A stretch of DNA of 64,000 nt, taken from positions 96,839 through 160,838 of the forward strand of contig NZ_PPHG01000069.1 in NCBI RefSeq assembly GCF_002904295.1, in the 5' to 3' direction. Below, piece after piece: positions 9,630 to 18,336 of the stretch (position 1 is its first letter; each line of letters starts with the position of its first letter). Source of the stretch: Amycolatopsis sp. CA-128772. Lineage in GTDB: Bacteria > Actinomycetota > Actinomycetes > Mycobacteriales > Pseudonocardiaceae. The notes under the pieces were generated by a model, which had not been told where the DNA came from, did no database searches, and saw nothing but the letters and a program-made list of their open reading frames with translations. A program made the position numbers and the translations under genes.

Positions 9630-10486
9630 TACTTCTTCTCCACTTCTGGCAAGGGCACATCGGACGCCACCGGGGCGACCCAGCCGCGGTCCTGCGCGAG
9701 CTGCGCGCCCCGCAGCGTCTCGACGGCCTGCGACGGGCCGTCGACGTCCGCGCGGTAGGTCCGCTCGTCCTCCGGGAAGAACCCGGCGAGCTGCAGTTCG
9801 GCGCCCTTGAAGTTCGTCAGCGGCGCCCCGCGCGTCGGGGCCGGCTTCTTGCCCGCCTGCAGCGCGTCGACCAGCGCGACGGCCTTCTCCTCGGTCTGGT
9901 TGTCGAAGTACTCGTAGTTGACCTGGATGACCGGGGCGAGGTCGCAGGCCGCGAGGCACTCGGCGTGCTCGAGGGTGATCGAGCCCGGCTCGTTCGGCGT
10001 GCCCGCGGTCTCGTTGTGCCCCAGCGGTTCGGCTTCGGAACCCAGGTGCGTCTGGAGCTTCTTGTAGATCGCGTCGCCGCCCATGGCCGCGCACAGCGTG
10101 TTGGTGCAGACGCTCACGAGGTGCTCGCCGCACGGGCGGCGCTTGTACATCGTGTAGAACGTCGCGACCGCGCTGACCTCGGCGTCGGACAGGTCGAGCT
10201 GCTGCGCGCAGAACGCGATGCCCTCCTGGCTGACGTACCCCTGCACCGACTGCACGAGGTGCAGCAGCGGCAGCAGCGCCGACCGGGACATCGGGTAGCG
10301 CGCGATCAGGTTCTGCGCCTTGGCGTGGATGTCGGCGTCGAAGATGTCCTCGAGGGGCGTCTCCGTGATGATGCCGGCGGCCACTTCCGGATCCGGCGCG
10401 ATGGCGACGACGTCGGTGTCGGGCCCGGCCGCGGCGTGCGTCGTCGCGGAGTAGTTCGGGCCCGGCTCGGGCACTGCTGTGGTCAT
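9629..10486 (-). CDS. nuoE: NADH-quinone oxidoreductase subunit E
   Basis: Thioredoxin-fold 2Fe-2S subunit that works with NuoF. The four ligands are in 'CTNTLC' and 'CLAACD' (about residues 126-170). At 285 residues it is longer than the usual 160-240, with a polar N-terminal extension and a C-terminal extension of about 80 residues after the cluster domain, which is common in actinobacterial NuoE. The ATG at 10486 overlaps the nuoD stop by four bases (ATGA). Confidence 0.96.
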   Translation of the reverse strand: MTTAVPEPGPNYSATTHAAAGPDTDVVAIAPDPEVAAGIITETPLEDIFDADIHAKAQNLIARYPMSRSALLPLLHLVQSVQGYVSQEGIAFCAQQLDLSDAEVSAVATFYTMYKRRPCGEHLVSVCTNTLCAAMGGDAIYKKLQTHLGSEAEPLGHNETAGTPNEPGSITLEHAECLAACDLAPVIQVNYEYFDNQTEEKAVALVDALQAGKKPAPTRGAPLTNFKGAELQLAGFFPEDERTYRADVDGPSQAVETLRGAQLAQDRGWVAPVASDVPLPEVEKK

Positions 10487-11862
10487 CGGTCCACTCCCCC
10501 CATGACGGGGTCGATCGAGGCGATGGCGGCGATCACGTCGGCGACCAGGCCGCCCTCGGCCATGGCGGGCATCGACTGCAGGTTCACGAAGCTCGGTTCG
10601 CGCACGTGGACCCGCAGCGGCCGGGTGCCGCCGTCGGACACCAGGTGCACGCCCAGCTCGCCGCGCGGCGACTCGACCGACGTGTAGACCTGGCCGGCCG
10701 GCACCTTGAAGCCCTCGGTGACCAGCTTGAAGTGGTGGATCAGGGACTCCATGGACTGGCCCATGATCTTCTTGACGTGCTCGAGCGAGTTGCCCATGCC
10801 GTCGCTGCCGATCGACAGCTGCGCCGGCCACGCGACCTTCTTGTCCTCGACCATGACCGGGCCCGGCTCGAGCTTCTCCAGGCACTGCTCGATGATCTTG
10901 AGGCTCTCGTGCATCTCGTGCACCCGGATCAGGTAGCGCGACCAGCAGTCGGCGCCGTTGTCCACGGGCACGTCGAAGTCGAACTCGTCGTAGCAGGAGT
11001 ACGGCTCGGTCTTGCGCAGGTCCCACGGGAGACCGGCGGACCGCAGCACCGGGCCGGTGACGCCGAGCGCGAGGCACGCGTCGACCGGCAGGTACCCGAC
11101 GCCCTTGAGCCGGTTGCGCCAGATCGGCTGCCCGGTGAACAGCTTGTCGTACAACGGAAGGCGCTGCTTCATCGTCTTGACGAAGTCGGTGACCTTCTCG
11201 CGGTAGTCGGCCGGCATGTCCTGCGCGAGGCCGCCGGGGCGGATGAACGCGTGGTTCATCCGCAGGCCGGTCAGGTGCTCCAGCAGGTGCAGCACCTCTT
11301 CGCGCTCGCGGAAGCCGAGCGTCATCGCGGTGGTGGCGCCGAGCTCCATGCCGCCGGTGGCGATGTAGACCAGGTGCGAGCCGATCCGGTTGATCTCCAG
11401 CAGCAGCACGCGCAGCAGCTGCGCGCGCCGCGGGGCCTCGATCCGGAGCAGCTTCTCGACGCCGAGGCAGTACGCCATCTCCGTCGAAAGCGGGGCCAGG
11501 TAGTCCATCCGCGTCACGAAGGTGACGCCCTGGGTCCAGGTCCGGTACTCGCAGTTCTTCTCGATGCCGGTGTGCAGGTAGCCGATGACCGACCGCAGCT
11601 GCGTGACGGTCTCGCCCTCCATCTCCAGCACGAGCCGGAGCACGCCGTGCGTCGACGGGTGCTGCGGGCCCATGTTGATGACCATGCGCTCGTCGTGCTG
11701 GGCGTCGGCGATGACGTCGTCCCAGTCGCCGCCGGAGACCGTGTAGACGCGGCCTTCGGTGGTGTCGCGGGAGTCGGCGTAGTTCGCGTTGTCCGTGCTG
11801 TCGCTGCCGGTTTCGGTGGTGCTGGTGCCGGTCGTGACGTCGGACAGGTTCTCGGTGCTCAC
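10483..11862 (-). CDS. nuoD: NADH-quinone oxidoreductase subunit D
   Basis: The 49-kDa-type subunit, related to NiFe-hydrogenase large subunits, which forms the quinone headgroup site with NuoB. It carries 'NMGPQHPSTHGVLR' near residue 64 (the histidine loop that contacts quinone) and ends with the conserved 'IDPVMGGVDR'. The length is 459 residues, including a threonine- and serine-rich N-terminal extension of about 40 residues. The start is GTG at 11862, overlapping the nuoC stop by four bases (GTGA). Confidence 0.97.
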   Translation of the reverse strand: MSTENLSDVTTGTSTTETGSDSTDNANYADSRDTTEGRVYTVSGGDWDDVIADAQHDERMVINMGPQHPSTHGVLRLVLEMEGETVTQLRSVIGYLHTGIEKNCEYRTWTQGVTFVTRMDYLAPLSTEMAYCLGVEKLLRIEAPRRAQLLRVLLLEINRIGSHLVYIATGGMELGATTAMTLGFREREEVLHLLEHLTGLRMNHAFIRPGGLAQDMPADYREKVTDFVKTMKQRLPLYDKLFTGQPIWRNRLKGVGYLPVDACLALGVTGPVLRSAGLPWDLRKTEPYSCYDEFDFDVPVDNGADCWSRYLIRVHEMHESLKIIEQCLEKLEPGPVMVEDKKVAWPAQLSIGSDGMGNSLEHVKKIMGQSMESLIHHFKLVTEGFKVPAGQVYTSVESPRGELGVHLVSDGGTRPLRVHVREPSFVNLQSMPAMAEGGLVADVIAAIASIDPVMGGVDR

Positions 11863-12608
11863 GAGTACGACCTCCGCTGGTCCGGCGGCGGGATCTCCGC
11901 GCCCTTGTATTCGACCGGGATCCCGCCGAGCGGGTAGTCCTTGCGCTGGGGGTGGCCGTCCCAGTCGTCCGGCATCAGGATCCGGGTCAGCGCCGGGTGA
12001 CCGTCGAAGACGATCCCGAACATGTCCCAGGTCTCCCGCTCCTGCCAGTCGGCGGTCGGGTAGGTCTCCACCAGCGACGGCACGTGCGCGTCCTCGACGT
12101 CGAGGGTGACCTCGAGCCGGATCCGGCGCCGGTAGGTCAGCGACGTGAAGTGGTAGACCGCGTGCAGCCGCTGCGGGACGTCGACGCCGTAGTCCACACC
12201 GGACACCGACGACAGCAGCTCGAAGCGGAGACCGCCGTCGTCGCGCAGGGTCTTGGCGATCGCGGGCAGGTGCTCGCGGGCGACGTAGAAGGTGATCTCG
12301 CCGCGGTCGACCGTCGTCTGCAGGATCGCCTCGGCCGGGATCTTGCGCTCGGCCAGCGCGGCGTAGAACTCGTCGGCGAACTGGTCGAACCAGCCGCCGT
12401 ACGGGCGCTCGGCCGGCGCCGGGCTGTAGGCCGGGAGCCGGACGCCGCCGTAGCCGGAGGTGTCGCCGCTGCCCTGGACGCCGAACATGCCCTGGCGTTC
12501 GCGGCCGGTCACGACCGCTTCGGCCGAGCCCGGTCCCTTCGCCGTCAGGCCGGTTTCCGCTCGCTCGGCGCTCGACTGCTCTTCGCCGGGTTGGGGGTTC
12601 TCAGTCAT
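11859..12608 (-). CDS. nuoC: NADH-quinone oxidoreductase subunit C
   Basis: The 30-kDa-type peripheral subunit, a structural part of the connecting module, 249 residues. The family signature 'ERETWDMFGIVFDGHPALTR' and the ending 'RKDYPLGGIPVEYKG' are present. The first 80 residues or so are a polar, low-conservation extension typical of actinobacteria. The ATG at 12608 is separated from the nuoB stop by only four bases. Confidence 0.96.
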   Translation of the reverse strand: MTENPQPGEEQSSAERAETGLTAKGPGSAEAVVTGRERQGMFGVQGSGDTSGYGGVRLPAYSPAPAERPYGGWFDQFADEFYAALAERKIPAEAILQTTVDRGEITFYVAREHLPAIAKTLRDDGGLRFELLSSVSGVDYGVDVPQRLHAVYHFTSLTYRRRIRLEVTLDVEDAHVPSLVETYPTADWQERETWDMFGIVFDGHPALTRILMPDDWDGHPQRKDYPLGGIPVEYKGAEIPPPDQRRSYS

Positions 12609-12612
12609 CGCT

Positions 12613-13161
12613 CTACTTCTTCGCGTACTTGATCGACGACGCGACGAGCTCGGTCCGGGCCCCGCTGGCCGCGCGGATGGCGGCGCGGCGGGCGTTGATC
12701 GGCTCGTCCTGGATCTTGGCGTGCAGCTTGAGGATCGCGTCCAGCAGCATCTCCGGCCGCGGCGGGCAGCCGGGCAGGTACATGTCGACCGGCACGATGT
12801 GGTCCACGCCCTGCACCACGGCGTAGTTGTTGAACATGCCGCCGGAGGAGGCGCAGACGCCCATGGCGAGCACCCACTTGGGCTCGGCCATCTGGTCGTA
12901 GATCTGGCGCAGGACCGGGGCCATCTTCTGCGTGACGCGCCCGGCGACGATCATCAGGTCGGCCTGCCGCGGTGTCGCGCTGAAGCGCTCCATGCCGAAG
13001 CGAGCGATGTCGTAGCGGGAACCGCCGACGGTCATCATCTCGATCGCGCAGCAGGCGAGGCCGAAGGTGGCCGGCCACATCGAGTTCTTCCGCGCCCAGT
13101 TGACGAGACCTTCGAGGCTGGCCAGCAGGATGCCGTTGGGGAGTTTCTCTTCGAGGCCCAT
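12613..13161 (-). CDS. nuoB: NADH-quinone oxidoreductase subunit B (cluster N2)
   Basis: Subunit that carries cluster N2, the last iron-sulfur centre before quinone. The tandem cysteines 'LACCAIEMM' and the further ligands in 'GVCASSGGMFNNY' and 'LPGCPPRPE' are intact. The length of 182 residues is normal. It lies four bases downstream of nuoA and four bases upstream of nuoC, so it sits in the same transcript. Confidence 0.97.
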   Translation of the reverse strand: MGLEEKLPNGILLASLEGLVNWARKNSMWPATFGLACCAIEMMTVGGSRYDIARFGMERFSATPRQADLMIVAGRVTQKMAPVLRQIYDQMAEPKWVLAMGVCASSGGMFNNYAVVQGVDHIVPVDMYLPGCPPRPEMLLDAILKLHAKIQDEPINARRAAIRAASGARTELVASSIKYAKK

Positions 13162-13165
13162 GGGT

Positions 13166-13585
13166 CTAGTTCCAATCCAGGCCGCCGCGCCGCCACACGT
13201 AGGCGTACGCGAAGCCGACCGTCGCGATGAACAGCAGGATCTCCACCAGGCCGAAGGTGCCCAGCGCGTCCGCCTGCACGGCGAACGGGTAGAGGAAGAC
13301 CATCTCGATGTCGAACAGGATGAACAGCATCGCGGTGATGTAGTACGCGACCGGCATCCGCCCGGCGCCGACGAGCGGCTGCGGGGACGGCTCGATGCCG
13401 CATTCGTAGGCGGCCAGCTTGGCCCTGTTGTACCGGCTGGGGCCGACGAGCGGTCCGAGCAGGACCGACAGCACGGCGAAACCGAGCGCCAGGACGAACA
13501 AGATCACGATGGGCAGGTAGGGCTTCAGGCTCGGGGCCTCTTGCGCCAGCTGCACCGTGTCGGTCCGGGTCAGCAACGTCAGCAC
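13166..13585 (-). CDS. nuoA: NADH-quinone oxidoreductase subunit A (first gene of the operon)
   Basis: Three-helix membrane subunit of complex I. It shows 'YECGIEP' in the loop after the first helix and 'FILFDIEMVFLYPFA' in the second helix, both diagnostic for the family. With the GTG at 13585 the protein is 139 residues. The frame is open further upstream (to 13657), but that extension is proline- and glutamine-rich and lacks family resemblance; a GTG a few codons downstream is also possible, so the exact start is uncertain. It is the first gene of the nuo operon, and the region upstream holds two Rex operators. Confidence 0.93.
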   Translation of the reverse strand: MLTLLTRTDTVQLAQEAPSLKPYLPIVILFVLALGFAVLSVLLGPLVGPSRYNRAKLAAYECGIEPSPQPLVGAGRMPVAYYITAMLFILFDIEMVFLYPFAVQADALGTFGLVEILLFIATVGFAYAYVWRRGGLDWN

Positions 13586-13738
13586 GGGGTCTTCGCCATC
13601 CTTTCCGCGCCGCTGCGGTTGAGCTTGTGGTGGGGAACCGCTGGGCCTCGTCGGCACCCTAAGGGACCTGGGTCACACCGCCGAGGGTCAGGGTCTCCTT
13701 ACGGCCCGTGGCTGGACCGGGAGGGACAACACTGCGAG

Positions 13739-13758
13739 CTTGTGAAATAGTTCACAAG
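13739..13758. promoter_or_regulatory. Rex operator 1 of the nuo operon
   Basis: Perfect 20-bp palindrome with 8-bp arms CTTGTGAA and TTCACAAG around ATAG. It matches the known Rex operator form TTGTGAA-N4-TTCACAA described for Streptomyces, where Rex represses respiratory genes until NADH rises. It lies upstream of nuoA, and a rex gene is present in the same window. The sequence match is direct; the binding is inferred. Confidence 0.88.
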
Positions 13759-13772
13759 CCACTCGTCGCGGA

Positions 13773-13788
13773 TGTGAAGGGATTCACA
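13773..13788. promoter_or_regulatory. Rex operator 2 of the nuo operon
   Basis: Perfect 16-bp palindrome TGTGAA-GGGA-TTCACA. Its centre is 32 bp, about three helical turns, from the centre of operator 1, so two Rex dimers would sit on the same face of the DNA. It fits the Rex core consensus TGTGAA-N4-TTCACA. Confidence 0.85.
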
Positions 13789-14032
13789 AAGCATGGGGGG
13801 AGTCTAGGACGCGACTCACACTCTTGTCCCTAGTACCCCGTGTTATAAGGGTCGCCTAAGTTCCGGCGCCATCGTTGTCACGGCTCGGCAACACCGCGCG
13901 CGCGACCTGCGCGAAAGGCGTCCAAGATCGCGTTCCGGCCGGACAAAACGGGCGCTGACCTGTGATCTATCCCACTGACCGCACGGCCAACTTGCTAGGC
14001 CACCCGTGTGTCCGCGCGCAGAAGCGGCCCCG

Positions 14033-14071
14033 ATGTGGCATTGGGTGCATCTGACGCACCCAACGCCACAT
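14033..14071. repeat. Hairpin repeat after menJ (same family as the array at 44891-44991)
   Basis: A 16-bp inverted repeat with a 7-nt loop: left arm ATGTGGCATTGGGTGC, right arm GCACCCAACGCCACAT. The only mismatch is compatible with G-U pairing in RNA. It starts 22 bp beyond the menJ stop codon, so it could end menJ transcription, although there is no U-tract. The same arm sequences recur as a tandem array after hemD, so this is a dispersed repeat family and not a chance hairpin. Confidence 0.8.
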
Positions 14072-14093
14072 TGGGGGCGTTTGAGAGCCGGGG

Positions 14094-15380
14094 TCAGCGG
14101 GGGGTGGGGGTGGCGCGGGCGAGGGCTGCGATGAGGCGGTCGATGCCGTCGCCGCCCTTGGCGTCGTAGCAGCCGGAGAGGCCCTTGTAGACCAGCGGCA
14201 GGAGCTTGGTGATGCGCAGGCCGTACTTGGTGCACGCGTGCATGATCTTCGGCTTGCCGATGATCTTCGCGAAGACGTTGCCCAGCTGGTAGTAGCCGCC
14301 CATCAGCTCGCCGACCGCGCGCGGGTACGCCTCCAGTGCCCGCTCCCGCGAAGGCCCTTCACGCCGCGCCAGCGCCTGCACGACGACCTCCGCGGCGATC
14401 TGCGCGGACTCCATCGCCGCCGAGATGCCTTCGCCGTTGAACGGGCTGACCATGCCGCCCGCGTCGCCGAGCAGCAGGAGGCCGTCGCGGTAGTGCGGGG
14501 TGCGGTTGAAGCCCATCGGGAGGCCGGCGCCGCCGACCTTGCCGATCGCGTTCTCCTCGCGGTAGCCCCACTCCTCCGGCGTCCCGTCGAGCCACTGGCG
14601 CAGCAGCGCGCGGTAGTCGGTGTTCCGGAACGACGCCGACGTCGAGAGCATGCCGAGGCCGACGTTGACCGTGCCGTCGCCGAGCGGGAACGCCCAGCCG
14701 TAGCCCGGCAGCAGCTTCGGGTCGCGCGGGTCGGAGCGGTCCCACAGCTCGAGGTGGCCCTCGATGAACGGGTCGTCGTGACGCGGGCTCTTGTAGTACT
14801 GGCGCACCGCGACACCCATCGGGCGCTTCTCGTTCTTCTGGATGCCGACGCTCAGCGCGAGCCGCGCGGAGACGCCGTCGCAGGCCAGGACCAGCGGCGC
14901 GTAGTACTTCACCGGCGTCCGCTCCGGGCCGACCTTCGCCTCGACGCCGACCACGCGCCCGCTCGCGTTCGTGATCGCGCTGGTGACCGTGGTGCGCTCG
15001 TACAGCCGCGCGCCGGCCTTGACGGCGAGCTTCGCGAGGAGGTCGTCGAAGTCGTGGCGGGTGCGGGAAACGCCGTACGGCGGGTAGCTGGTCAGGTCCG
15101 GCCAGTCGAGCTCCAGCGTGAGGTCGCCGGTGAGGATCCGCAGGCCGCGGCTGTGCACCCAGCCGGCGTCCTCGCTCGTGTCGATGCCAAGGTCGATGAG
15201 CTGCTTGACGCCGCGCGGGGTCAGGCCGTCGCCGCAGACCTTCTCGCGCGGGAACTCGGTCTTCTCCAGCAGCAGCACGTCGACGCCCGCGCGGGCCAGG
15301 TAGGTGGCCACGGTGGACCCGGCGGGTCCGGCGCCGACGACGATGACTTCGGCGTCCTGGTCTGCGGTGCGACGACTCAT
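14094..15380 (-). CDS. menJ: Geranylgeranyl-reductase-family menaquinone reductase
   Basis: FAD-dependent reductase of the geranylgeranyl reductase family, 428 residues. The N-terminal dinucleotide-binding motif 'VIVVGAGPAGSTVATYLA', the following 'EKTEFPREKVCGDGLTPRG' and the second FAD motif 'LLLGDAGGMVSPFNGEGI' are all present. By family (M. tuberculosis Rv0561c, MenJ) it saturates the beta-isoprene unit of menaquinone. Its neighbour menG and the nearby menD, menB, menE and menA support a quinone role over a chlorophyll or archaeal-lipid one. A TAAACT hexamer 7 nt before the ATG suggests a leaderless transcript starting at the end of menG. Confidence 0.88.
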   Translation of the reverse strand: MSRRTADQDAEVIVVGAGPAGSTVATYLARAGVDVLLLEKTEFPREKVCGDGLTPRGVKQLIDLGIDTSEDAGWVHSRGLRILTGDLTLELDWPDLTSYPPYGVSRTRHDFDDLLAKLAVKAGARLYERTTVTSAITNASGRVVGVEAKVGPERTPVKYYAPLVLACDGVSARLALSVGIQKNEKRPMGVAVRQYYKSPRHDDPFIEGHLELWDRSDPRDPKLLPGYGWAFPLGDGTVNVGLGMLSTSASFRNTDYRALLRQWLDGTPEEWGYREENAIGKVGGAGLPMGFNRTPHYRDGLLLLGDAGGMVSPFNGEGISAAMESAQIAAEVVVQALARREGPSRERALEAYPRAVGELMGGYYQLGNVFAKIIGKPKIMHACTKYGLRITKLLPLVYKGLSGCYDAKGGDGIDRLIAALARATPTPR

Positions 15381-15387
15381 ACGCGCG

Positions 15388-15393
15388 AGTTTA
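15388..15393 (-). promoter_or_regulatory. Putative -10 element for a leaderless menJ transcript
   Basis: TAAACT on the minus strand, seven bases before the menJ ATG and overlapping the menG stop codon. TAnnnT at this distance is the usual -10 of actinobacterial leaderless genes. No clear -35 element is visible. Confidence 0.6.
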
Positions 15394-16080
15394 GGCGGGC
15401 TTTCGCGCGCGGTGGATCGCCACGACGCCGAATGTGAGGTTCAACCACTCGACGTCGGTCCAGCCCGCGCTCGCGATGATCTCGCCGAGCGTGCGCTGGT
15501 CGGGCCACGCGAGCATGGATTCGGCCAGGTAGGAGTAGGCCTCGGGGTTGGACGACGTCCGCTTGCCGACCCAGGTGAGCAGCTTCAGCATGAACCGCCG
15601 GTGGACGAACCGGATCGGGGCGAACGGCGGCGTCGAGACCTCGCAGATCACCAGCCGGCCGCCCGGCTTGACCACCCGGGCGATCTCGGTGAGCGCGGCC
15701 TTCGTGTCGACGAAGTTGCGCAGCGCGAGGGAGATCGTCACGGCGTCGAAGCTCTCGTCGGCGAACGGCAGGTTGAGCGCGTCGGCCGCAACCATCGGCA
15801 CGTTCCGGTGCTTGCCGGCGCGCAGCATGCCGAACGAGAAGTCCGCGGCCAGGCACCAGGCGCCGCCGCGGGCGTACTCGACGGTGGACACGCCGGTGCC
15901 GGCGGCGAGGTCCAGGACCTTCTCGCCGCGGCGGGCGTCCAGCACGCGGGCCGTGGTGGTGCGCCAGCGCCGGTCGAAGCCGAAGGTCATGAACGAGTTC
16001 GCCCGGTCGTACCCGTCCGCGACGCCGTCGAACATCGCGGCGACTTCGTGCGGGTCCTTGTCCAGGCTTGCGCGTGACAT
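15391..16080 (-). CDS. menG: Demethylmenaquinone methyltransferase
   Basis: S-adenosylmethionine-dependent UbiE/MenG methyltransferase, 229 residues, which adds the ring methyl group in the last step of menaquinone synthesis. The N-terminal 'MFDGVADGYDRANSFMTFG' and the SAM motif 'VLDLAAGTGVSTVEYA' are characteristic, and the post-motif 'FDAVTISLALRNF' is present. It lies between a GT4 gene and menJ. The ATG at 16080 is preceded by TAGATT six bases upstream and no Shine-Dalgarno sequence, suggesting a leaderless message. Confidence 0.93.
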   Translation of the reverse strand: MSRASLDKDPHEVAAMFDGVADGYDRANSFMTFGFDRRWRTTTARVLDARRGEKVLDLAAGTGVSTVEYARGGAWCLAADFSFGMLRAGKHRNVPMVAADALNLPFADESFDAVTISLALRNFVDTKAALTEIARVVKPGGRLVICEVSTPPFAPIRFVHRRFMLKLLTWVGKRTSSNPEAYSYLAESMLAWPDQRTLGEIIASAGWTDVEWLNLTFGVVAIHRARKPA

Positions 16081-16086
16081 GACACG

Positions 16087-16092
16087 AATCTA
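16087..16092 (-). promoter_or_regulatory. Putative -10 element for leaderless menG
   Basis: TAGATT on the minus strand, six bases before the menG ATG. It fits the TAnnnT form of actinobacterial leaderless promoters. It lies in the 31-bp gap after the upstream GT4 gene. Confidence 0.6.
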
Positions 16093-16111
16093 GACCGGTC
16101 CGCCGGGTCGC

Positions 16112-17215
16112 TCAGCGGAAGGTGGCCAGCATCCCGGCCACCGCCGCGGGCCAGGTGAACTCCTCCGCCCTCGCCCGGGCCGCAGCGCGCCGGAGCTCCT
16201 CCGGGCTGTCCAGGAGGTCTGTGACGGCGGTGGCGAACGCGGGCGCGTGGTCGTCCACCGCCGCGCCACACCCCGGCCGCACGATCTCCCGCAGTGCCGA
16301 TGAGGCCGACACCACGACCGGCGTCCCGGACGCCAGCGCCTCCAGGGCCGCCAGGCCGAACGTCTCGTGCGGCCCCGGCGCCAGCGAGATGTCCGCGCTG
16401 GCCAGCAGCCGGGCGACGTCGCCGCGGCCCGGCAGGAACCCGAGGAACGTCACCGGCAGCCCGCGCGCCCGGCGTTCCAGAGCTCGCCGCCGCGGCCCGT
16501 CGCCCGCGACCACCAGCCGGACCTTCACCCCGGCCTCGGTCAGCGAAGCGACGGTGTCCACGCTGCGCTCCACGTGCTTCTCCGGCGACAGCCGTCCACA
16601 GTGGACCAGCAGGGCGTCCGCGCTCCCGGCCAGCTCGGCGCGCCAGCCGGCGTCGCGCATGGCGGGCCGGAACGTCGCCAAGTCGACGCCGAGCGGCACG
16701 CGGCGGACGTTCGGCGCGGCGATCCGGTCGAACTCCGCGCGGGCGAACGCCGTCGTGCAGACGACGGTGTCGTAGCTCGCGGCCATCCGCCGGTTCGCGA
16801 CGTCGGCGACGCGGCGCGCCACCGGCTCGGGCAGCAGGAACTGCTCCAGCAGGCGGTCGAGCCGCTCGTGGGAGATGACCGTGCTCGGGACGCCGTGGCG
16901 CCGCGCCCAGCCGCCCATCCCCCGCAGGGTCAGCCGGTCGGACACCTCCAGCCGGTCGGGTGCGAGCCGGCGCAGGACCGCGCGGACGCGGTGCGGGTCG
17001 ACCGCGCGGTACCCGCCGGTGCCCGGGATCTTCGGCGCCGGCAGTAAAAACCGGCGCACCCCGGTCGGCAGCACCTCGTCGGCGTACCGGGTGCCGGGCA
17101 CCACCAGCGTCACCTCGTGCCCGCTGGCGACATACCCGGCACCGAGGTGGTGCAGCGCGGTGCGCAGCCCGCCCGAGCGCGGCCCGTAGAAGTTCGCGAG
17201 CTGGACGATGTGCAC
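16112..17215 (-). CDS. GT4-family glycosyltransferase
   Basis: GT-B-fold retaining glycosyltransferase, 367 residues. The N-terminus is 'MHIVQLANFYGPRSGGLRTA', and the C-terminal donor-binding half shows 'VHCGRLSPEKHVERSVD' and the EX7E motif region 'PGPHETFGLAALEALASGTP'. Donors in this family are usually GDP-mannose or UDP-sugars. It starts three bases after the mgtA stop, so the two form an operon and may act on the same glycolipid (lipomannan or mannosylated glycolipids by analogy with mycobacteria). The acceptor cannot be read from the sequence. Confidence 0.85.
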   Translation of the reverse strand: MHIVQLANFYGPRSGGLRTALHHLGAGYVASGHEVTLVVPGTRYADEVLPTGVRRFLLPAPKIPGTGGYRAVDPHRVRAVLRRLAPDRLEVSDRLTLRGMGGWARRHGVPSTVISHERLDRLLEQFLLPEPVARRVADVANRRMAASYDTVVCTTAFARAEFDRIAAPNVRRVPLGVDLATFRPAMRDAGWRAELAGSADALLVHCGRLSPEKHVERSVDTVASLTEAGVKVRLVVAGDGPRRRALERRARGLPVTFLGFLPGRGDVARLLASADISLAPGPHETFGLAALEALASGTPVVVSASSALREIVRPGCGAAVDDHAPAFATAVTDLLDSPEELRRAAARARAEEFTWPAAVAGMLATFR

Positions 17216-17217
17216 GG

Positions 17218-18336
17218 TCAGGCCGCGCGGGCGGCCCGGCCCTGCACGGCTTCGTAGTGCCCGACGAGCTCATGGCAGACGGCGGGCCAGGTCCGGCCGA
17301 GCACGACCTTCCGCGCCTTCTCGCCGAGCCTGGCGCGCAACGCGGCGTCGCGCAGGGCGTCGACCTTCTCGACGAGCGCCGGGCCGAAGTCTTCGCGGTC
17401 CGCGGGCAGCAGGTAGCCGGTGCGGCCGGGCAGCACGAGGTCCTTGGGGCCACCCGCGTCCGGCGCGAGCACCGGCAGGCCGGACGCCATCGCCTCCTGC
17501 ACCGCCTGGCAGAACGTCTCGTGCGGGCCGGTGTGGACGAAGACGTCGAAGCTCGCGTACGCCTTGGAGAGCTCTTCGCCGTACTTCGCACCCAGGAAGG
17601 CCGCGCCGGGCAGCTGTTCCCGGAGGTTCCCGAGTTCGGGCCCGTCGCCGACGACGACCACGCGGATCCCGGGCACCCCGGCCAGCGCGGCCAGCCGGTC
17701 GACCTCCTTCTCGGGCGCCAGCCGGCCGACGAACCCGACGAGCAGCTCGCCGTCCGGCGCCAGCTCGGCCCGCAGCGCCGGGTCGGCGTGGGCCGGGGAG
17801 AAGCGGTCGATGTCGACACCCCGCGCCCAGCGGTGCACCCGCGGGACGCCGTGGAGCTGCAGCTGCTCGACCGAGTCGCTCGACGGCGCGAGCGTCCGGT
17901 CGGCGCGGGAGTGCAGCCGCCGCACCCAGCGCCACGCGGCGCGGGCGGCGATGCCGAAGCCGTACGCGGCGGCGAACCCGGCGATGTCGGTCTGGTAGAC
18001 GGCGATCGACGGGACGCGCAGCCGTCTCGCCGCGGCGAGCCCGCGCGCGCCGACGACGAACGGCGAGGCCAGGTGCACGACGTCCGGGCCGAACGCGGTG
18101 AGCGCGGTGAGCACCGTGCGCGTCGGCACGCCGATCGGCAGGGAGCCGACCCCGGGGAAGTCCAGCGCGGGGATCCGCACCACGGGGGCGCCGCGGTAGG
18201 AGTCCGGGCCCGGGCCGGGGGCGATGATCAGCACGTCGTGGGCGCGTTCACGCAGGTGCTCGACGACCCGCAGGACGGAGTTGGTCACGCCGTTCACCTG
18301 GGGCAGGAAACTTTCGGTGACTATGGCGACTCGCAC
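17218..18336 (-). CDS. mgtA: MgtA-type GDP-mannose-dependent alpha-mannosyltransferase (GT4)
   Basis: GT4 glycosyltransferase of 372 residues that begins 'MRVAIVTESFLPQVNGVTNS', the classic N-terminus of MgtA (M. tuberculosis Rv0557). The C-terminal half has 'VGFVGRLAPEKEVDRLAAL' and the EX7E region 'TGPHETFCQAVQEAMASGLP'. In corynebacteria and mycobacteria this enzyme mannosylates a glucuronosyl diacylglycerol acceptor at the membrane. Position next to menG matches Rv0557-Rv0558. The start is GTG at 18336. Confidence 0.85.
   Translation of the reverse strand: MRVAIVTESFLPQVNGVTNSVLRVVEHLRERAHDVLIIAPGPGPDSYRGAPVVRIPALDFPGVGSLPIGVPTRTVLTALTAFGPDVVHLASPFVVGARGLAAARRLRVPSIAVYQTDIAGFAAAYGFGIAARAAWRWVRRLHSRADRTLAPSSDSVEQLQLHGVPRVHRWARGVDIDRFSPAHADPALRAELAPDGELLVGFVGRLAPEKEVDRLAALAGVPGIRVVVVGDGPELGNLREQLPGAAFLGAKYGEELSKAYASFDVFVHTGPHETFCQAVQEAMASGLPVLAPDAGGPKDLVLPGRTGYLLPADREDFGPALVEKVDALRDAALRARLGEKARKVVLGRTWPAVCHELVGHYEAVQGRAARAA

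Larger units (their letters stand above)
13586..14032. other. nuo operon upstream region (non-coding)
   Basis: This non-coding stretch precedes nuoA and ends at the repeat hairpin that follows menJ. It holds two Rex-type operators (13739-13758 and 13773-13788). I could not identify a convincing -35/-10 pair for nuoA. The distance from the operators to the nuoA start (about 150-205 bp) implies a long untranslated leader. No small gene with a credible ribosome binding site was found. Confidence 0.6.
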
